A DNA stretch of 64,000 nt from Actinomyces bovis (GTDB lineage: Bacteria > Actinomycetota > Actinomycetes > Actinomycetales > Actinomycetaceae), in NCBI RefSeq assembly GCF_900444995.1, contig NZ_UAPQ01000001.1:434001-498000 (forward strand). Direction: 5' to 3'. The notes beneath the pieces were generated by a model. It saw only the letters and a program-made list of their open reading frames with translations. It ran no database searches and was not told the origin of the DNA. Shown piece by piece: positions 32,291 to 41,171 of the stretch; the stretch's first letter is position 1; the number at the start of each line of letters is the position of its first letter. A program made the translations under genes and the position numbers.

Positions 32291-33066
32291 CAGTTCTCCT
32301 TCCTGGTGAGGACGTCGGCGACGGCGTCGAGGGCCGCGGCGTAGTCGCGCGCCTCCGCGCGGGGGACTGGGACACGGTTGGTGGCTGCGGTGGCCACGAC
32401 CTCCCGTTCTGGGAGCGGGTGGTCGAGGACGAGGCTGCCGTATGTGCCTAGCAGCTCGCTGCGCCATGCTGCGCGGTCCCGCCGGTCAGCCCTGTACCTG
32501 TTGATAAGGATGCCAGCGAGGTCCAGGTGCGGGTTGTAGTAGCGGCGCACGTTTCCGATGGTCTCCGCGATCTCGGCGACGCCGTCGACGGAGGACGCGC
32601 GCGGCTCGGTGACGATGAGGACCTTGTCGGCCACGACCAGCGCGTTGAGGGTCAGCAGCCCGAGTGCTGGAGGGCAGTCGACCAGTACCGCACCCCAGTG
32701 CTCGGTGACGCCAGCGAGGGCAGTAGCCAGGCGGTGCTCGCGGCCAGGGGCAAGGTCGGCCTCCCTGCTGGCGAGGGAGCGTGCAGCGGGAAGGACGTCA
32801 ACACCGGGCCAGGAGGGTCCTGCGCGGCGGATGGCTGCTGCTGCGGCGCCAGTGCTGGCGGCTCCCGAGGCGACGGCGGCAAGCACGTCGGCGAGCGTGG
32901 GCTCGCCGGGGCCCGGTGCGGCGTCGAGGATAGTGGTGGCGTTGGCCTGAGGGTCGGCGTCGACGACGAGGACCGTCTGGCCGCGCGCGACGAGCGTGGC
33001 CGCAAGGTTGACGGTTGTCGAGGTCTTGCCGACCCCGCCTTTCTGGTTCGCGATCGCGAGAATCAC
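32290..33066 (-). CDS. parA: ParA-family partition ATPase
   Basis: A 258-residue deviant-Walker ATPase without an N-terminal DNA-binding domain, as in type Ib plasmid ParA. Motifs: Walker A NQKGGVGKTSTTVNLAATL (7-25), Walker A' VLVVDADPQAN, Walker B VLVDCPPALGLLTLNAL. The start is GTG at 33066 with AAGGAG 5-6 nt upstream. The frame is open up to 33729 but the extension crosses attR. In the integrated state no clear promoter precedes it. In the circular form it would follow the repressor frame by 53 nt. It segregates the circular element. Confidence 0.9.
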   Translation of the reverse strand: MILAIANQKGGVGKTSTTVNLAATLVARGQTVLVVDADPQANATTILDAAPGPGEPTLADVLAAVASGAASTGAAAAAIRRAGPSWPGVDVLPAARSLASREADLAPGREHRLATALAGVTEHWGAVLVDCPPALGLLTLNALVVADKVLIVTEPRASSVDGVAEIAETIGNVRRYYNPHLDLAGILINRYRADRRDRAAWRSELLGTYGSLVLDHPLPEREVVATAATNRVPVPRAEARDYAAALDAVADVLTRKEN

Positions 33067-33119
33067 ATGGTCTCCTTCGTGGTGATGATGATGTGGGGAT
33101 CCGTTGCTCTTTGCTCCGC

Positions 33120-33408
33120 TTAGCCGCGCAGGGCCTCTAGTGCCCAGGGCCAGTCCTCGTATGGGACGTCTGCGAGGTGGACGGCGTCGCCGAGGCGCTC
33201 CTGGAGCAGCACGACCTCGGTCTCGAGTGCCCCTAGCTCGTCGAGGCGCCCTGGGGCTCCCTCGCCGCCCTGCAAGCTTGCTGGCGGTGCTTGCATCGCA
33301 AGTGTTGACAACATGACTTGCGATGTCTGCAACGCTTGCCTGAGCCGGACTCGCACGAGGACATCTACGTGCTCGACGCGGACCGTGAGGCCGTGGACAA
33401 GCAGCCGC
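33120..33408 (-). pseudogene. Stranded 3' exon-like segment of the element repressor
   Basis: This open stretch (95 codons and stop) has no start of its own. It continues in frame, through the shared 54-bp repeat, from the repressor frame at attL. The frames match because the repeat offset of 8877 bp is a multiple of three. It encodes a basic first half and a Leu/Glu-rich, coiled-coil-like second half (LDELGALETEVVLLQERLGD) ending ALEALRG. In the integrated element it is cut off from its N-terminal part. Confidence 0.7.
33289..33326. repeat. Centromere-like inverted repeat upstream of parA
   Basis: CATCGCAAGT (33294-33303) and ACTTGCGATG (33316-33325) form a perfect 10-bp inverted repeat. 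Flanking GCTTGC and GCAACGCTTGCC words relate it to the repeats at 31861-31902. It is a likely ParB-like binding site or parA operator. Confidence 0.6.
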
Positions 33409-33528
33409 AACCCGGAGGTCGCAGGTTCGAATCCTGTCCCCGCCACTGACGCCGAAGCGGCACGGAGCCCGGTCCCAGCAGGGGCCGAGCTCTTGTGCTT
33501 CCCAGGCACATAAGGCGCAGGAACCCAC
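33409..33528 (+). repeat. attR: displaced host tRNA 3' half and terminator
   Basis: Direct repeat of 24532-24654, with exact identity over 33409-33462. It contains tRNA positions 37-73 without a 5' half, so it is not a tRNA gene. The adjoining terminator stem (33465-33492) has one C-A mismatch. It is the original chromosomal 3' end, pushed aside by integration. Confidence 0.9.
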
Positions 33529-33967
33529 AGCGTGACACCTGCCCGGCAACGGACCACCCTCCCCCGTTCGGACAACCAAACGCCTTCCGGACAACCTACG
33601 ACCGCGCGAAAGGTTGTCCAAATGGCAGAAGGTTGTCCGAACGAGTGAGGAGCGGGGCAGATAGGGCGCGGCGCAGCCCTGGCGCCGCACTGCCAGACGA
33701 CGCCCCCTGCTGCGTATCCGAGCGGTCACCCAATCGAAACCATCCTGAGCCCACCAAAAAACGCAGCAATCAGCAGGAATCCCCGCCTACACACCCCCGC
33801 CAATACCAACCGCCAGCCGATTAGTTGTTGAAAGCAAGCCAATCCCTCACCCGGCTACCACCCAACAGACAAGCAGCACCCATGAAATCAACCTAATTGA
33901 TCCTCGTTAGATACGGCGTTGCTTATCGGATATGCTCCCGAAGTCATCTCACTACAGGAGCAAAACC
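33529..33967. other. Repeat-bearing noncoding region right of attR
   Basis: About 440 bp without a credible gene. It contains four copies of GGTTGTCC in alternating orientation: CGTTCGGACAACC (33565-33577), CCGGACAACCT (33587-33597), AGGTTGTCCA (33611-33620) and GGTTGTCCGAACG (33631-33643). The outer pair is a perfect 13-bp inverted repeat. The last 100 bp are A/T-richer and should hold the promoter of the following gene. Confidence 0.65.
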
Positions 33968-36900
33968 TTGCACCAGAGCTCACGAACAATCGTTCTGCTC
34001 TCAACGCTTTCCCTGGCAGTGCTACCTGCGGTTCAGGCCCCCACCACTGCAGCGGCAGCCACTGCCACGGACACCGGTGAGGCGAATGTCGTCGTCGTCG
34101 CCAGGTTCAAGGCAGACACCATCGGTGACGGAGAAACCGGCCTCAACGCCAAGCATCCCGTGCGCCCAGACCTCAGCCGCTGGTTCCAGCTCAAATCCGA
34201 GTACGCAGACCAACACGAGCCCTACTTTGCCTCCACCCTCACACTGGACGCCTATATCCGCCACGCCTCGGCCAACCAGCGCAAGGTCTCCTCCTTCTTC
34301 CCCCAAGACGCCCCCGGCACCTCCGGCCCCAGCGCCCACGTCACCTACATAGACCTCCCCTGCACCCGCGCCGAATATGAGACCAAGCAGCCAGCCCCGG
34401 ACACTCAACTGCTCAAGGACGTCGCCACTGCCTTAGACGAGCTAAATACCCCCGACTCCAAGCAGTGGGACACCAACGAGGACGGCAAAATCGACAACCT
34501 CTCCGTGCTAGTCCAGGTCCCCACCACCGAACCCATCTCCGCCTCTTCCCCCCTGCTCTGGCCACACCACGCCCGTCTCAACTCGGAAGCTACCGTCGAT
34601 GACCTGAGCATCGACCACTACAACCTCATCCCCGCCCGCCACACCACCGCAGACTCCCCCGACTACACCCTGGGGCTGAACCCCAGCACCATCAAGCAGG
34701 CCTACCTCAGCACCCTCGGCCTCCAGCCGCTCTACCGAAACGAAGCCAGCCGTGAGCAAAACTCCGGACCGGTCGGCCTCTGGGATCCCATGGCCAAAGC
34801 CGCCAACCAATACCCCCTGGCACAAAGCCGCGAAGACCTGGGCTGGACCACCATCAACAGCCTGCCCACCACCCCCGGCACACAAACCATCACCCTGCAC
34901 GCCCCTGGCTCCACTGCTGGCCCCGCGGCCGTACGCATCGCCCCCGGGCAGGCAAACGGCGAGTCCTTCATCCTGGAGTACCGGCAAAAAGGCGAATACC
35001 AGCCTGGACCAGCCCCCATGGACCGCCAGATCCCCCGCTCCGGCCTCCTGGTCTACCGCGTTAATCCAGCGGTCGCCGAGCACTCCAATATCACCTCCCC
35101 GGACGGTAGCCACCGCGACTACCTCTACGTCTTCCGCCCCGGCGCCACCAGCCAGCACAGCGCCGACGGCCACCTAAACGAGGCTGCCCTGACCGCACCC
35201 ACTGGGCGCTTCGCCGTCGGTGGCAGCTACCACGGCATCCGCTCACGCCTGGGCTCCGCCGCCCCTTCTGCCACTCTCGACGACGGCGCCATCGTCGACT
35301 CCCAAGGCCGTAACACTGGCCTGCTTGTGCAGGTCACCGAGCAGTCAGCAGACTCCATCACTTTCACGCTGGAGGTACCCGACAGCACCACCCACCGCCC
35401 CTGGAAGACGGCCCCTATCCCCCAAGCCGCCGAGCTCAGGGTCGATGCCCTCACCCAGCCAGCCAGCGCCACCTCCCCCAAGGGCGTTGCTGCTGTAACC
35501 GTCCGCAGGCCCGACGGCAGCCTGGCCGTCGCCACCCAGAGCGACGGCACCTGGGCCTCCCTGGGCGGCCCCGAGCTGGAGGCAGGCAAACAGTGGGGCT
35601 CCCCCGCGCTGGCCTGGCTCGGCGAACAGCTCTACCTCCTGGTGCCAGACAACACCGAGGGCGCCACTCGGGTGGTGCTGTGGACCCACGACGGCAGCCA
35701 ATGGACCCAAGTGGCTGAGCATCCCAGCCTCAGCTCCACCAGCCATCCGGTCCTGCAGACGCTTGGCTCCACCCTCCACGCATTGGTCGGTTCCGACGGC
35801 GAAAATAGCCAAGTACTGCGTTTAAACCCCAGTTCCGCCCTGGAGCCGGTGGGCCCCGCGCTACCTGGCCACTTGGTCTCTCCGGCACTCACCCTAACTG
35901 GCGCCGCCCCCACGGTTGTGGCCGGGCACCTGGACGATAACTCTTCCCAAGTACTGCGCCTGGAAGGGACCAGCTGGACAGTAACTAGCAGCAAACCTGG
36001 CCTAACTCGCGCCCACGCAGCGGCCACCTGGGGTGAAGGAGTCCAGGAACGCAGCCTCCTGGTCCGTTCGGCAGCCCCCGGCGTCGCCCAGTTGACCCTG
36101 CTCGACGCCACCGGCAAAGTCCTGCAGGACCTGCCAGCAAAAGGCCTGTCCGGCAGCACCAGCCTGCTGCAGCTAGTGGTCAGCGACGGCGTCGCCTACC
36201 TCATGACCGCTTCTGGCGCCAGCAACACCGTGGAGGTGCATACCTCTGCGCTGCAAGACCTGCGCAGTTGGGGCCGCTTGGGGGAAGCTGTGGCCAGCTC
36301 AAACAGTCAGGCCACCATGACCGTGTCCGCCAAGCAGGTCCTGGTGCTAGCCAAGAACCGGCAGGCCACGGACTCAGCCGTCTACACCTTCCCAGCCGTG
36401 GACCCGGCCAGCCTCCCCACGACCCCACCGAGCACCCCAGCTAGCCAGGCCAGCACGGTCACTCCCGCTGCCGCCCAGACAGGCAGCGCCACGCCCACCG
36501 CTGCTCCCAGCCCCTCGGCGACGACGTCGCCCGCGCCTAGTGCTTCAGCCAGCCCCTCTGCTCACGCCACCACGCCGACGCCGCAGCCCAGCCCGGCGGC
36601 ACAGGCGGTTCCCACGCCGCGCCCAGCCCCAACCACTGCAGCTCCCTCCACGCAGGTGCCTGCACCCACGCCACAATCAGCCCCCACGCCCTACCTCCCG
36701 CCCCAGCCAAGCCCTGCCAACGACGACGAGGCTACGGCCGAACCCACGGCGAGCCTGCAGCTCGCTCCCCCAGTGCGCCCACCCCTGCTGCCACCAGAGC
36801 CACGACCGGGCCACCGCGCCACAGCTTCTGCCAGCGCCACGGCCTCTGCCACCCCCTCGGGACCCGCCAGCACCCACCCCAGCTCGGCGTCCGCTGCCAG

Positions 36901-37621
36901 CAGCGGGGCCACCCCCACAGCGGTCCCTTCGTCCAGCCCTCAGCCTGCAGGTGGCTCAATTGCCAGCCCCACGGCCAGCCCGACCGCAACGGCGCAAGCT
37001 ACTGACGCCGCCGCAGCCTCACCGCAAACCTCCGCGAGCGCCCCGGCCACCGCCTCTGCACAGTCTCCGGAAAGCCTTCTGCCTGCGGATCCCCAGGATG
37101 GCGGCGGAGAAAACCCTGGCGAGGGCACCGACGGTGACACTAACGGTGACGCTGGCGGCACCACGGAGGGCCCAGCTGACCAGACAACTGGCGGGACGGG
37201 CGCTGAAACCGGAGGCGGGACGCGCAGCGAGGATGAGGAAGCTCCGGCCCCTGAGGTTCAGGGAGCTGCCACCAGCCCGGGTAGCTCCCTGCCTGCCGGG
37301 GCTGAGCCGCTGCCCTTACGGCGCTCTGCGGCAGCTGGAACGAAGGCTCATAGCCGGCTGGGGGCGGACACTGAGCTCAGTGCAGCTCAGGCGCGCGCCC
37401 ACACGGGCCCTGCCCAAAGTCGCTCCGTTCAAGCCCGCTCGGCGAGTGCGACCAGCCTCGCGCAGTCTCTGCGCCCCGGCACCTTGGCTGCGCTGAGCAC
37501 AAAGGCTGCCAAGGCCCTGTGTTCTTGCTCGGGACCGGAACTGGCCTCGCTGCTGACCGGGGGCGCTGCTCTGGGTGCTTCGGGGGCCTTCCTGTTGGTG
37601 CTACGGCGTCGTCGCGGCTGA
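33968..37621 (+). CDS. Large surface protein with inactive-looking M6-peptidase domain
   Basis: A 1217-residue exported protein. A signal peptide (SRTIVLLSTLSLAVLPAVQA) is followed by an M6/immune-inhibitor-A-like domain. Family landmarks are DTNEDGKIDNLSVLVQVP, LLWPHHARLN, TLGLQPLY and GPVGLWDPMA. The position of the HExxH zinc site reads KQAYLS (about 240-250), so both His and the Glu seem lost. A beta-rich, propeller-like region (about 490-800) follows, then a long Pro/Ala/Ser/Thr stalk (about 805-1040), a Gly/Asp-rich piece and a final transmembrane helix with an RRRRG tail. No LPxTG was seen. I chose TTG 33968 because AGGAG lies 7 nt upstream; the ATG at 33932 has no such site. Confidence 0.72.
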   Translation: MHQSSRTIVLLSTLSLAVLPAVQAPTTAAAATATDTGEANVVVVARFKADTIGDGETGLNAKHPVRPDLSRWFQLKSEYADQHEPYFASTLTLDAYIRHASANQRKVSSFFPQDAPGTSGPSAHVTYIDLPCTRAEYETKQPAPDTQLLKDVATALDELNTPDSKQWDTNEDGKIDNLSVLVQVPTTEPISASSPLLWPHHARLNSEATVDDLSIDHYNLIPARHTTADSPDYTLGLNPSTIKQAYLSTLGLQPLYRNEASREQNSGPVGLWDPMAKAANQYPLAQSREDLGWTTINSLPTTPGTQTITLHAPGSTAGPAAVRIAPGQANGESFILEYRQKGEYQPGPAPMDRQIPRSGLLVYRVNPAVAEHSNITSPDGSHRDYLYVFRPGATSQHSADGHLNEAALTAPTGRFAVGGSYHGIRSRLGSAAPSATLDDGAIVDSQGRNTGLLVQVTEQSADSITFTLEVPDSTTHRPWKTAPIPQAAELRVDALTQPASATSPKGVAAVTVRRPDGSLAVATQSDGTWASLGGPELEAGKQWGSPALAWLGEQLYLLVPDNTEGATRVVLWTHDGSQWTQVAEHPSLSSTSHPVLQTLGSTLHALVGSDGENSQVLRLNPSSALEPVGPALPGHLVSPALTLTGAAPTVVAGHLDDNSSQVLRLEGTSWTVTSSKPGLTRAHAAATWGEGVQERSLLVRSAAPGVAQLTLLDATGKVLQDLPAKGLSGSTSLLQLVVSDGVAYLMTASGASNTVEVHTSALQDLRSWGRLGEAVASSNSQATMTVSAKQVLVLAKNRQATDSAVYTFPAVDPASLPTTPPSTPASQASTVTPAAAQTGSATPTAAPSPSATTSPAPSASASPSAHATTPTPQPSPAAQAVPTPRPAPTTAAPSTQVPAPTPQSAPTPYLPPQPSPANDDEATAEPTASLQLAPPVRPPLLPPEPRPGHRATASASATASATPSGPASTHPSSASAASSGATPTAVPSSSPQPAGGSIASPTASPTATAQATDAAAASPQTSASAPATASAQSPESLLPADPQDGGGENPGEGTDGDTNGDAGGTTEGPADQTTGGTGAETGGGTRSEDEEAPAPEVQGAATSPGSSLPAGAEPLPLRRSAAAGTKAHSRLGADTELSAAQARAHTGPAQSRSVQARSASATSLAQSLRPGTLAALSTKAAKALCSCSGPELASLLTGGAALGASGAFLLVLRRRRG

Positions 37622-37732
37622 AGCGGACCTACCGAGCACTGTTCTGGCCTGCCAGGTGGCCTGTGCCTGGCGCCCGCTAAGAAACCTGAGCCTCGCGGGA
37701 ACCAGTTACTAAGGCAAGCGACCTGCAAATGG

Positions 37733-37771
37733 TGGTGGCCTCCTGATCCGCGTGAGCTCAGGAGGCCACCA
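37733..37771. terminator. Bidirectional terminator
   Basis: A perfect 14-bp inverted repeat (37733-37746 with 37758-37771) with an 11-nt loop lies between two convergent genes. It can serve both. Confidence 0.8.
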
Positions 37772-37787
37772 TCAGCAGCTGTTTAGG

Positions 37788-40700
37788 TCACTTGGGCAGA
37801 CGCCCCTCGGCCTCCACTGCCTTGGTGATGGCCTCGTTCAGACGCTTTTGTGCCTCGCCATACTTGGCCCAGTCACCCGCCTTCATAGCAGTGTCTGAAT
37901 CGGTGATGGCGGTCTTGGCGTCTTGCAGCGCCTTGTCCAAGTCTGCCTTCGGGTCACTAGTGCCCCCGGTTGCGGGCGCCCCAGCGGCAGGTGCGGTTGG
38001 CGTTGCAGTTGCGGAGGCCTCCGCTGAAGGCTGCGGCGTCGCCGTGCCTGCGCCAGCATCGCCTTGCCCCGCGCCAGGCTTGGAGGTGTCATTGGCCGCG
38101 CCGGAGTCGCCGTCGACCACTTGGTCGCCCGTGGTGGCTCCAGAGTTGCCGCCAAAGACCTGGTCTAGGGCGCTGGAGAGCGTATCGGCGAAGCCCACCT
38201 TGTCACCAAATAGCACCAGCACCTTGCGCAGCAGTGGGAAATGCGTCTCCCCGGAAGACTGCACGTACACCGGCTGCACGTAGAGCAAGCCACCGCCTAC
38301 CGGCAGCGTGAGCAGATTGCCTTTGATGACCTGGCTTCCCTGCTGGCCGATCAGGGTGAGCACCGGGCTGGCCACCGGGTCCGTGTTGAACTTGTTCTGC
38401 ACCTGGCCTGGGCCGGACACATTCGAAGAGCGTGGCAGTTCCAGCATCCGCAGTTTGCCGTAGCCGGGGGCACGCTGGCCTTTTTGCCCGGAGGCGGTCT
38501 CTGAGTCCACTGCCAGGAAGCCGGTGAGCACATTGCGGTCTGTGTTGCCGCCGATGATGTAGGCGCTGGACAGGGAGAAGCTGGCCCGCTCCTGGCCTGG
38601 CATCTGCAGGGTCAGGTAGTAGGGAGATTGGGGTGAGTCGCCATCGCGAGTCGGGTCATCCGGCACCTTCCAGAAGTCACCGCCGGAGTAGAACTCGGCT
38701 GCATCCTTCACGTGGTAGCGGGCCATAATGTCCCGCTGGACCTTGAATAGGTCCTCTGGGTAGCGCATATGAGCCATCAGGTCCGCGCTCATCTCGCTCA
38801 TGGGAGTCACCGAGCCGGGGAAGATCTGTTCCCAGGCCTTGAGGACCGGGTCCTGCTCATCCCACTGGTAAAGCTTGACGGAGCCGTTGTAGGCGTCCAC
38901 CACGGCTTTAACCGAGTTGCGCACATAGTTGGACTGGGCGGGTGCTCGCAGCAGTGAGGTGCGCCCCTTGGAATCTGTGACGGCCTCTGCCAGGGACTCA
39001 TGCTGTGAGTAGGGGTATTCGTTGGAGGTGGTGTAACCGTCCACCACCCACACCACGCGTTTGGGTGTGGCGGGGTTGTCGTCATGGTCCACCACTGCCG
39101 GGTATGGGTTGGCGTCCAGCGTCAGCCACGGTGCCACCTTGGCCACGCGCCGGGCGGGGTCTCGGTCGTAGAGGATCTGGGAGCCTTTCCTGACCTGTCC
39201 TGAGAACAGGATGTTCACCTCGCGGAACTTGATGGCGTACAGCAGCTTGTTCCATAGATTGCCGACGTCCGGGCCGCCGTTTCCAGCAAAGCTGGTGTTC
39301 ACCTGGCCATTGGAAGCGTCGTCGGGATAATCAAGTTCGTTGAGTGCGCCGTCGGCCCCTCCGACGATTGAGTAGCTGGGTGATTGGCGGCCAAAGTAGA
39401 TCCGTGGCTCGTACTCGCCTAGGTCACCGCGTGAGGGGATGCCGCCTTCCCAGAAGGAGGGGGAGCCGTCGGAGGTGGCGGTGTTGCCGTGGGCGGCCAC
39501 GACGCCGAAGCCGTGCGTGTACACGGTGCGGGTGTTCACCCAGGTTTGCTGCTGGGCATCCAGGCCTTCCAGGTTGAGTTCACGCACCGCCACCACCGTG
39601 TCTCGATTGACACCATTCACCTTGTAGCGGTCCACGTTCATGGAGGAAGTGAAGGAGTAGTACTGCTTTTGCTGCTGAAGCTGCTGGAAGGTGGGGGCGA
39701 TGACATTGGGGTCCAGCAGGCGGATGGAGGTGGTGGATTCCGCATCCGCTTTGAGCTGCCCGGCCTCCACGGTGGTGCGGGCGTCGTAAGGCTGGGTCTC
39801 TACCTGATCCAGGCCGTAGGCGCGCAGCGTGGCGTCAATATTGCGTTGAATATAGGGGGCTTCTTCCGCCTGGGCGTTGGGTTCCACCACAAACTGCTGG
39901 ACGACGGCGGGGTAGGCCCAACCAACCACCAGGGCGGAGGCCACGGTTACCACCACGCCGATGATCGGCAGGCGCCAGGATTCGGTGCGCAGCGAGTAGA
40001 TGAACAGTCCGGAGATCACCACAGCGATGGCCGCGAGAATCGCCAGAGCGGGCAGCACGGCGTTGACATCCGTGTAGGAGGCGCCGTCGAATTTGGAGTT
40101 GGTGGAAGCCAGGGACTCATAGCGTCCCAGCCAGTAGGAGGCACCGCGCACCAGCGAGTAGATGGCCAGCAGCACGGTGAGGTGGAGGCGCGCTGGCCGC
40201 GTCACATGCGGCTTTCGGGTCAGGGAGATGCCGCCGTAGAGGTAGTGGACTACTACGCTGGCGATCCCCGCCAGGACCACCATATGGGTCAGGAAGTTAA
40301 GCACCAGCCGCAGCAGCGGTAGTTGGAATACGTAGAAAGACACGTCCATACCGAACTGCGGGTCCTGGACGCCAAAGGATTGCGAGTGTAGAGCCAAAAG
40401 CACCCGGTCCCAGTGCGGCACCAGGTTCCACAGGCTGGCTAGCGCTCCCACCCCCAGTGGCACAACCCAAACGACCAGGCGCCATAGCGGCTCAATCGCA
40501 TCACGGTAGGCCGCCAGGTTGCGACTAGCTTCGTCCGTAGGGTCGTCTACGCGGGCGCGATGTGCCAAGCGCATGGTCAGGCCGAGGGCGGCAGCCATGG
40601 TGACCATGCCCAACAGCAACAGGCCTGCCTTGGCGCCCCAACGCGTCCAGAGCACCCTGGAGAAGCCAACCTGGTTGAACCACAGCACTTCGGTCCAGGT

Positions 40701-41171
40701 CTCAGCCAGGAAACCCAGGAGGATCGCCACACCGCCGAGAATCCCTACGGTCATAGCCAGTGGGCCGGGCAAGCGCGGGTTTCTGTCCGCGCTGCCACTG
40801 CCACCACGGCCGCTGCGCGGTGGCTGGCCTGCGCCTTTGGCTGCCCGGGGTTGTGAGCTGTGGGCCTGGGCGGAACCGCCTGCCTGGCCTGTGCCGGGAC
40901 GCTTGCCACTCAGCCCGGAGAAGATCTCATCGGCAGCCGCCAGGAACTCCTCTGCGCTGCGAGCGGCAGCGAGACGGTCCCTTGGATGCGATTGGGGGCG
41001 GAGGCGGTCTGCGGAGTCGCGAGCCGTAGCGTCACGGGCCGCGTCGGCACGGTCAGCGTCATCGCGGCTGGTGGGGCCGGTGCCCTTGGGCTGGTCGTTA
41101 CCCTGAGCGTCATCGGGCGTGGGCTCGCCGGGTTCTTGCTTGGGGGACTCGTCGTCGGGGCGGTTAGTCAC
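37788..41171 (-). CDS. UPF0182 family membrane protein
   Basis: A 1127-residue protein. The N-terminal 125 residues are charged and disordered. Seven or so transmembrane helices follow (about 135-420, including LLGFLAETWTEVLWFNQVGF), then a large extracytoplasmic domain with family motifs YIQRNIDATLRAYGL, RIYFGRQSPSYSIVGG and YQWDEQDPVLKAWEQIFPG. The tail (about 1000-1080) is Gly/Ala/Thr-rich, and an amphipathic helical end follows. UPF0182 is conserved in Actinobacteria (Rv3193c) and of unknown function. The GTG start at 41171 has GGAG 7 nt upstream. It is monocistronic here and divergent from the PPA1309 gene. Confidence 0.9.
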   Translation of the reverse strand: MTNRPDDESPKQEPGEPTPDDAQGNDQPKGTGPTSRDDADRADAARDATARDSADRLRPQSHPRDRLAAARSAEEFLAAADEIFSGLSGKRPGTGQAGGSAQAHSSQPRAAKGAGQPPRSGRGGSGSADRNPRLPGPLAMTVGILGGVAILLGFLAETWTEVLWFNQVGFSRVLWTRWGAKAGLLLLGMVTMAAALGLTMRLAHRARVDDPTDEASRNLAAYRDAIEPLWRLVVWVVPLGVGALASLWNLVPHWDRVLLALHSQSFGVQDPQFGMDVSFYVFQLPLLRLVLNFLTHMVVLAGIASVVVHYLYGGISLTRKPHVTRPARLHLTVLLAIYSLVRGASYWLGRYESLASTNSKFDGASYTDVNAVLPALAILAAIAVVISGLFIYSLRTESWRLPIIGVVVTVASALVVGWAYPAVVQQFVVEPNAQAEEAPYIQRNIDATLRAYGLDQVETQPYDARTTVEAGQLKADAESTTSIRLLDPNVIAPTFQQLQQQKQYYSFTSSMNVDRYKVNGVNRDTVVAVRELNLEGLDAQQQTWVNTRTVYTHGFGVVAAHGNTATSDGSPSFWEGGIPSRGDLGEYEPRIYFGRQSPSYSIVGGADGALNELDYPDDASNGQVNTSFAGNGGPDVGNLWNKLLYAIKFREVNILFSGQVRKGSQILYDRDPARRVAKVAPWLTLDANPYPAVVDHDDNPATPKRVVWVVDGYTTSNEYPYSQHESLAEAVTDSKGRTSLLRAPAQSNYVRNSVKAVVDAYNGSVKLYQWDEQDPVLKAWEQIFPGSVTPMSEMSADLMAHMRYPEDLFKVQRDIMARYHVKDAAEFYSGGDFWKVPDDPTRDGDSPQSPYYLTLQMPGQERASFSLSSAYIIGGNTDRNVLTGFLAVDSETASGQKGQRAPGYGKLRMLELPRSSNVSGPGQVQNKFNTDPVASPVLTLIGQQGSQVIKGNLLTLPVGGGLLYVQPVYVQSSGETHFPLLRKVLVLFGDKVGFADTLSSALDQVFGGNSGATTGDQVVDGDSGAANDTSKPGAGQGDAGAGTATPQPSAEASATATPTAPAAGAPATGGTSDPKADLDKALQDAKTAITDSDTAMKAGDWAKYGEAQKRLNEAITKAVEAEGRLPK

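Larger units (their letters stand above)
24532..33528. mobile_element. Integrated plasmid-like element in tRNA-fMet (about 8.9 kb)
   Basis: A region bounded by direct repeats 24532-24654 and 33409-33528, the left one completing the tRNA-fMet gene. It encodes a repressor, excisionase-like protein, replication-type proteins, two recombinases, two toxin-antitoxin-like pairs and ParAB. There are no genes for capsid, tail, relaxase or conjugation. The combination of a tRNA attachment site, integrase, excisionase and partition genes points to an integrative plasmid or phage-satellite-like element that can exist as a circle. The two long repeats show both ends are still present, so excision may still occur. 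Confidence 0.9.

Noticed and set aside
33409-33447. Second tRNA gene at attR
   Set aside because: Only positions 37-73 are present, with no acceptor 5' strand, D-arm or anticodon.
24532-33528. Complete prophage or conjugative element
   Set aside because: No terminase, capsid, portal, tail, lysis, relaxase, FtsK-type translocase or type IV secretion genes were found in the 8.9 kb.
33120-33575. A complete minus-strand gene of 151 codons across attR
   Set aside because: Its apparent start (TTG in the GGTTGTCC repeats) lies on the host side with no Shine-Dalgarno, and its first third is antisense tRNA flank. Only the part left of 33409 is treated as the separated repressor tail.
33495-33824. 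109-codon plus-strand frame right of attR
   Set aside because: No Shine-Dalgarno, composition unlike real genes, and it runs through the inverted repeats and the terminator remnant.
36540-37496. 318-codon alternative frame inside the surface-protein stalk
   Set aside because: Arg/Pro-rich shadow of the low-complexity coding stalk in another frame; no start signal.
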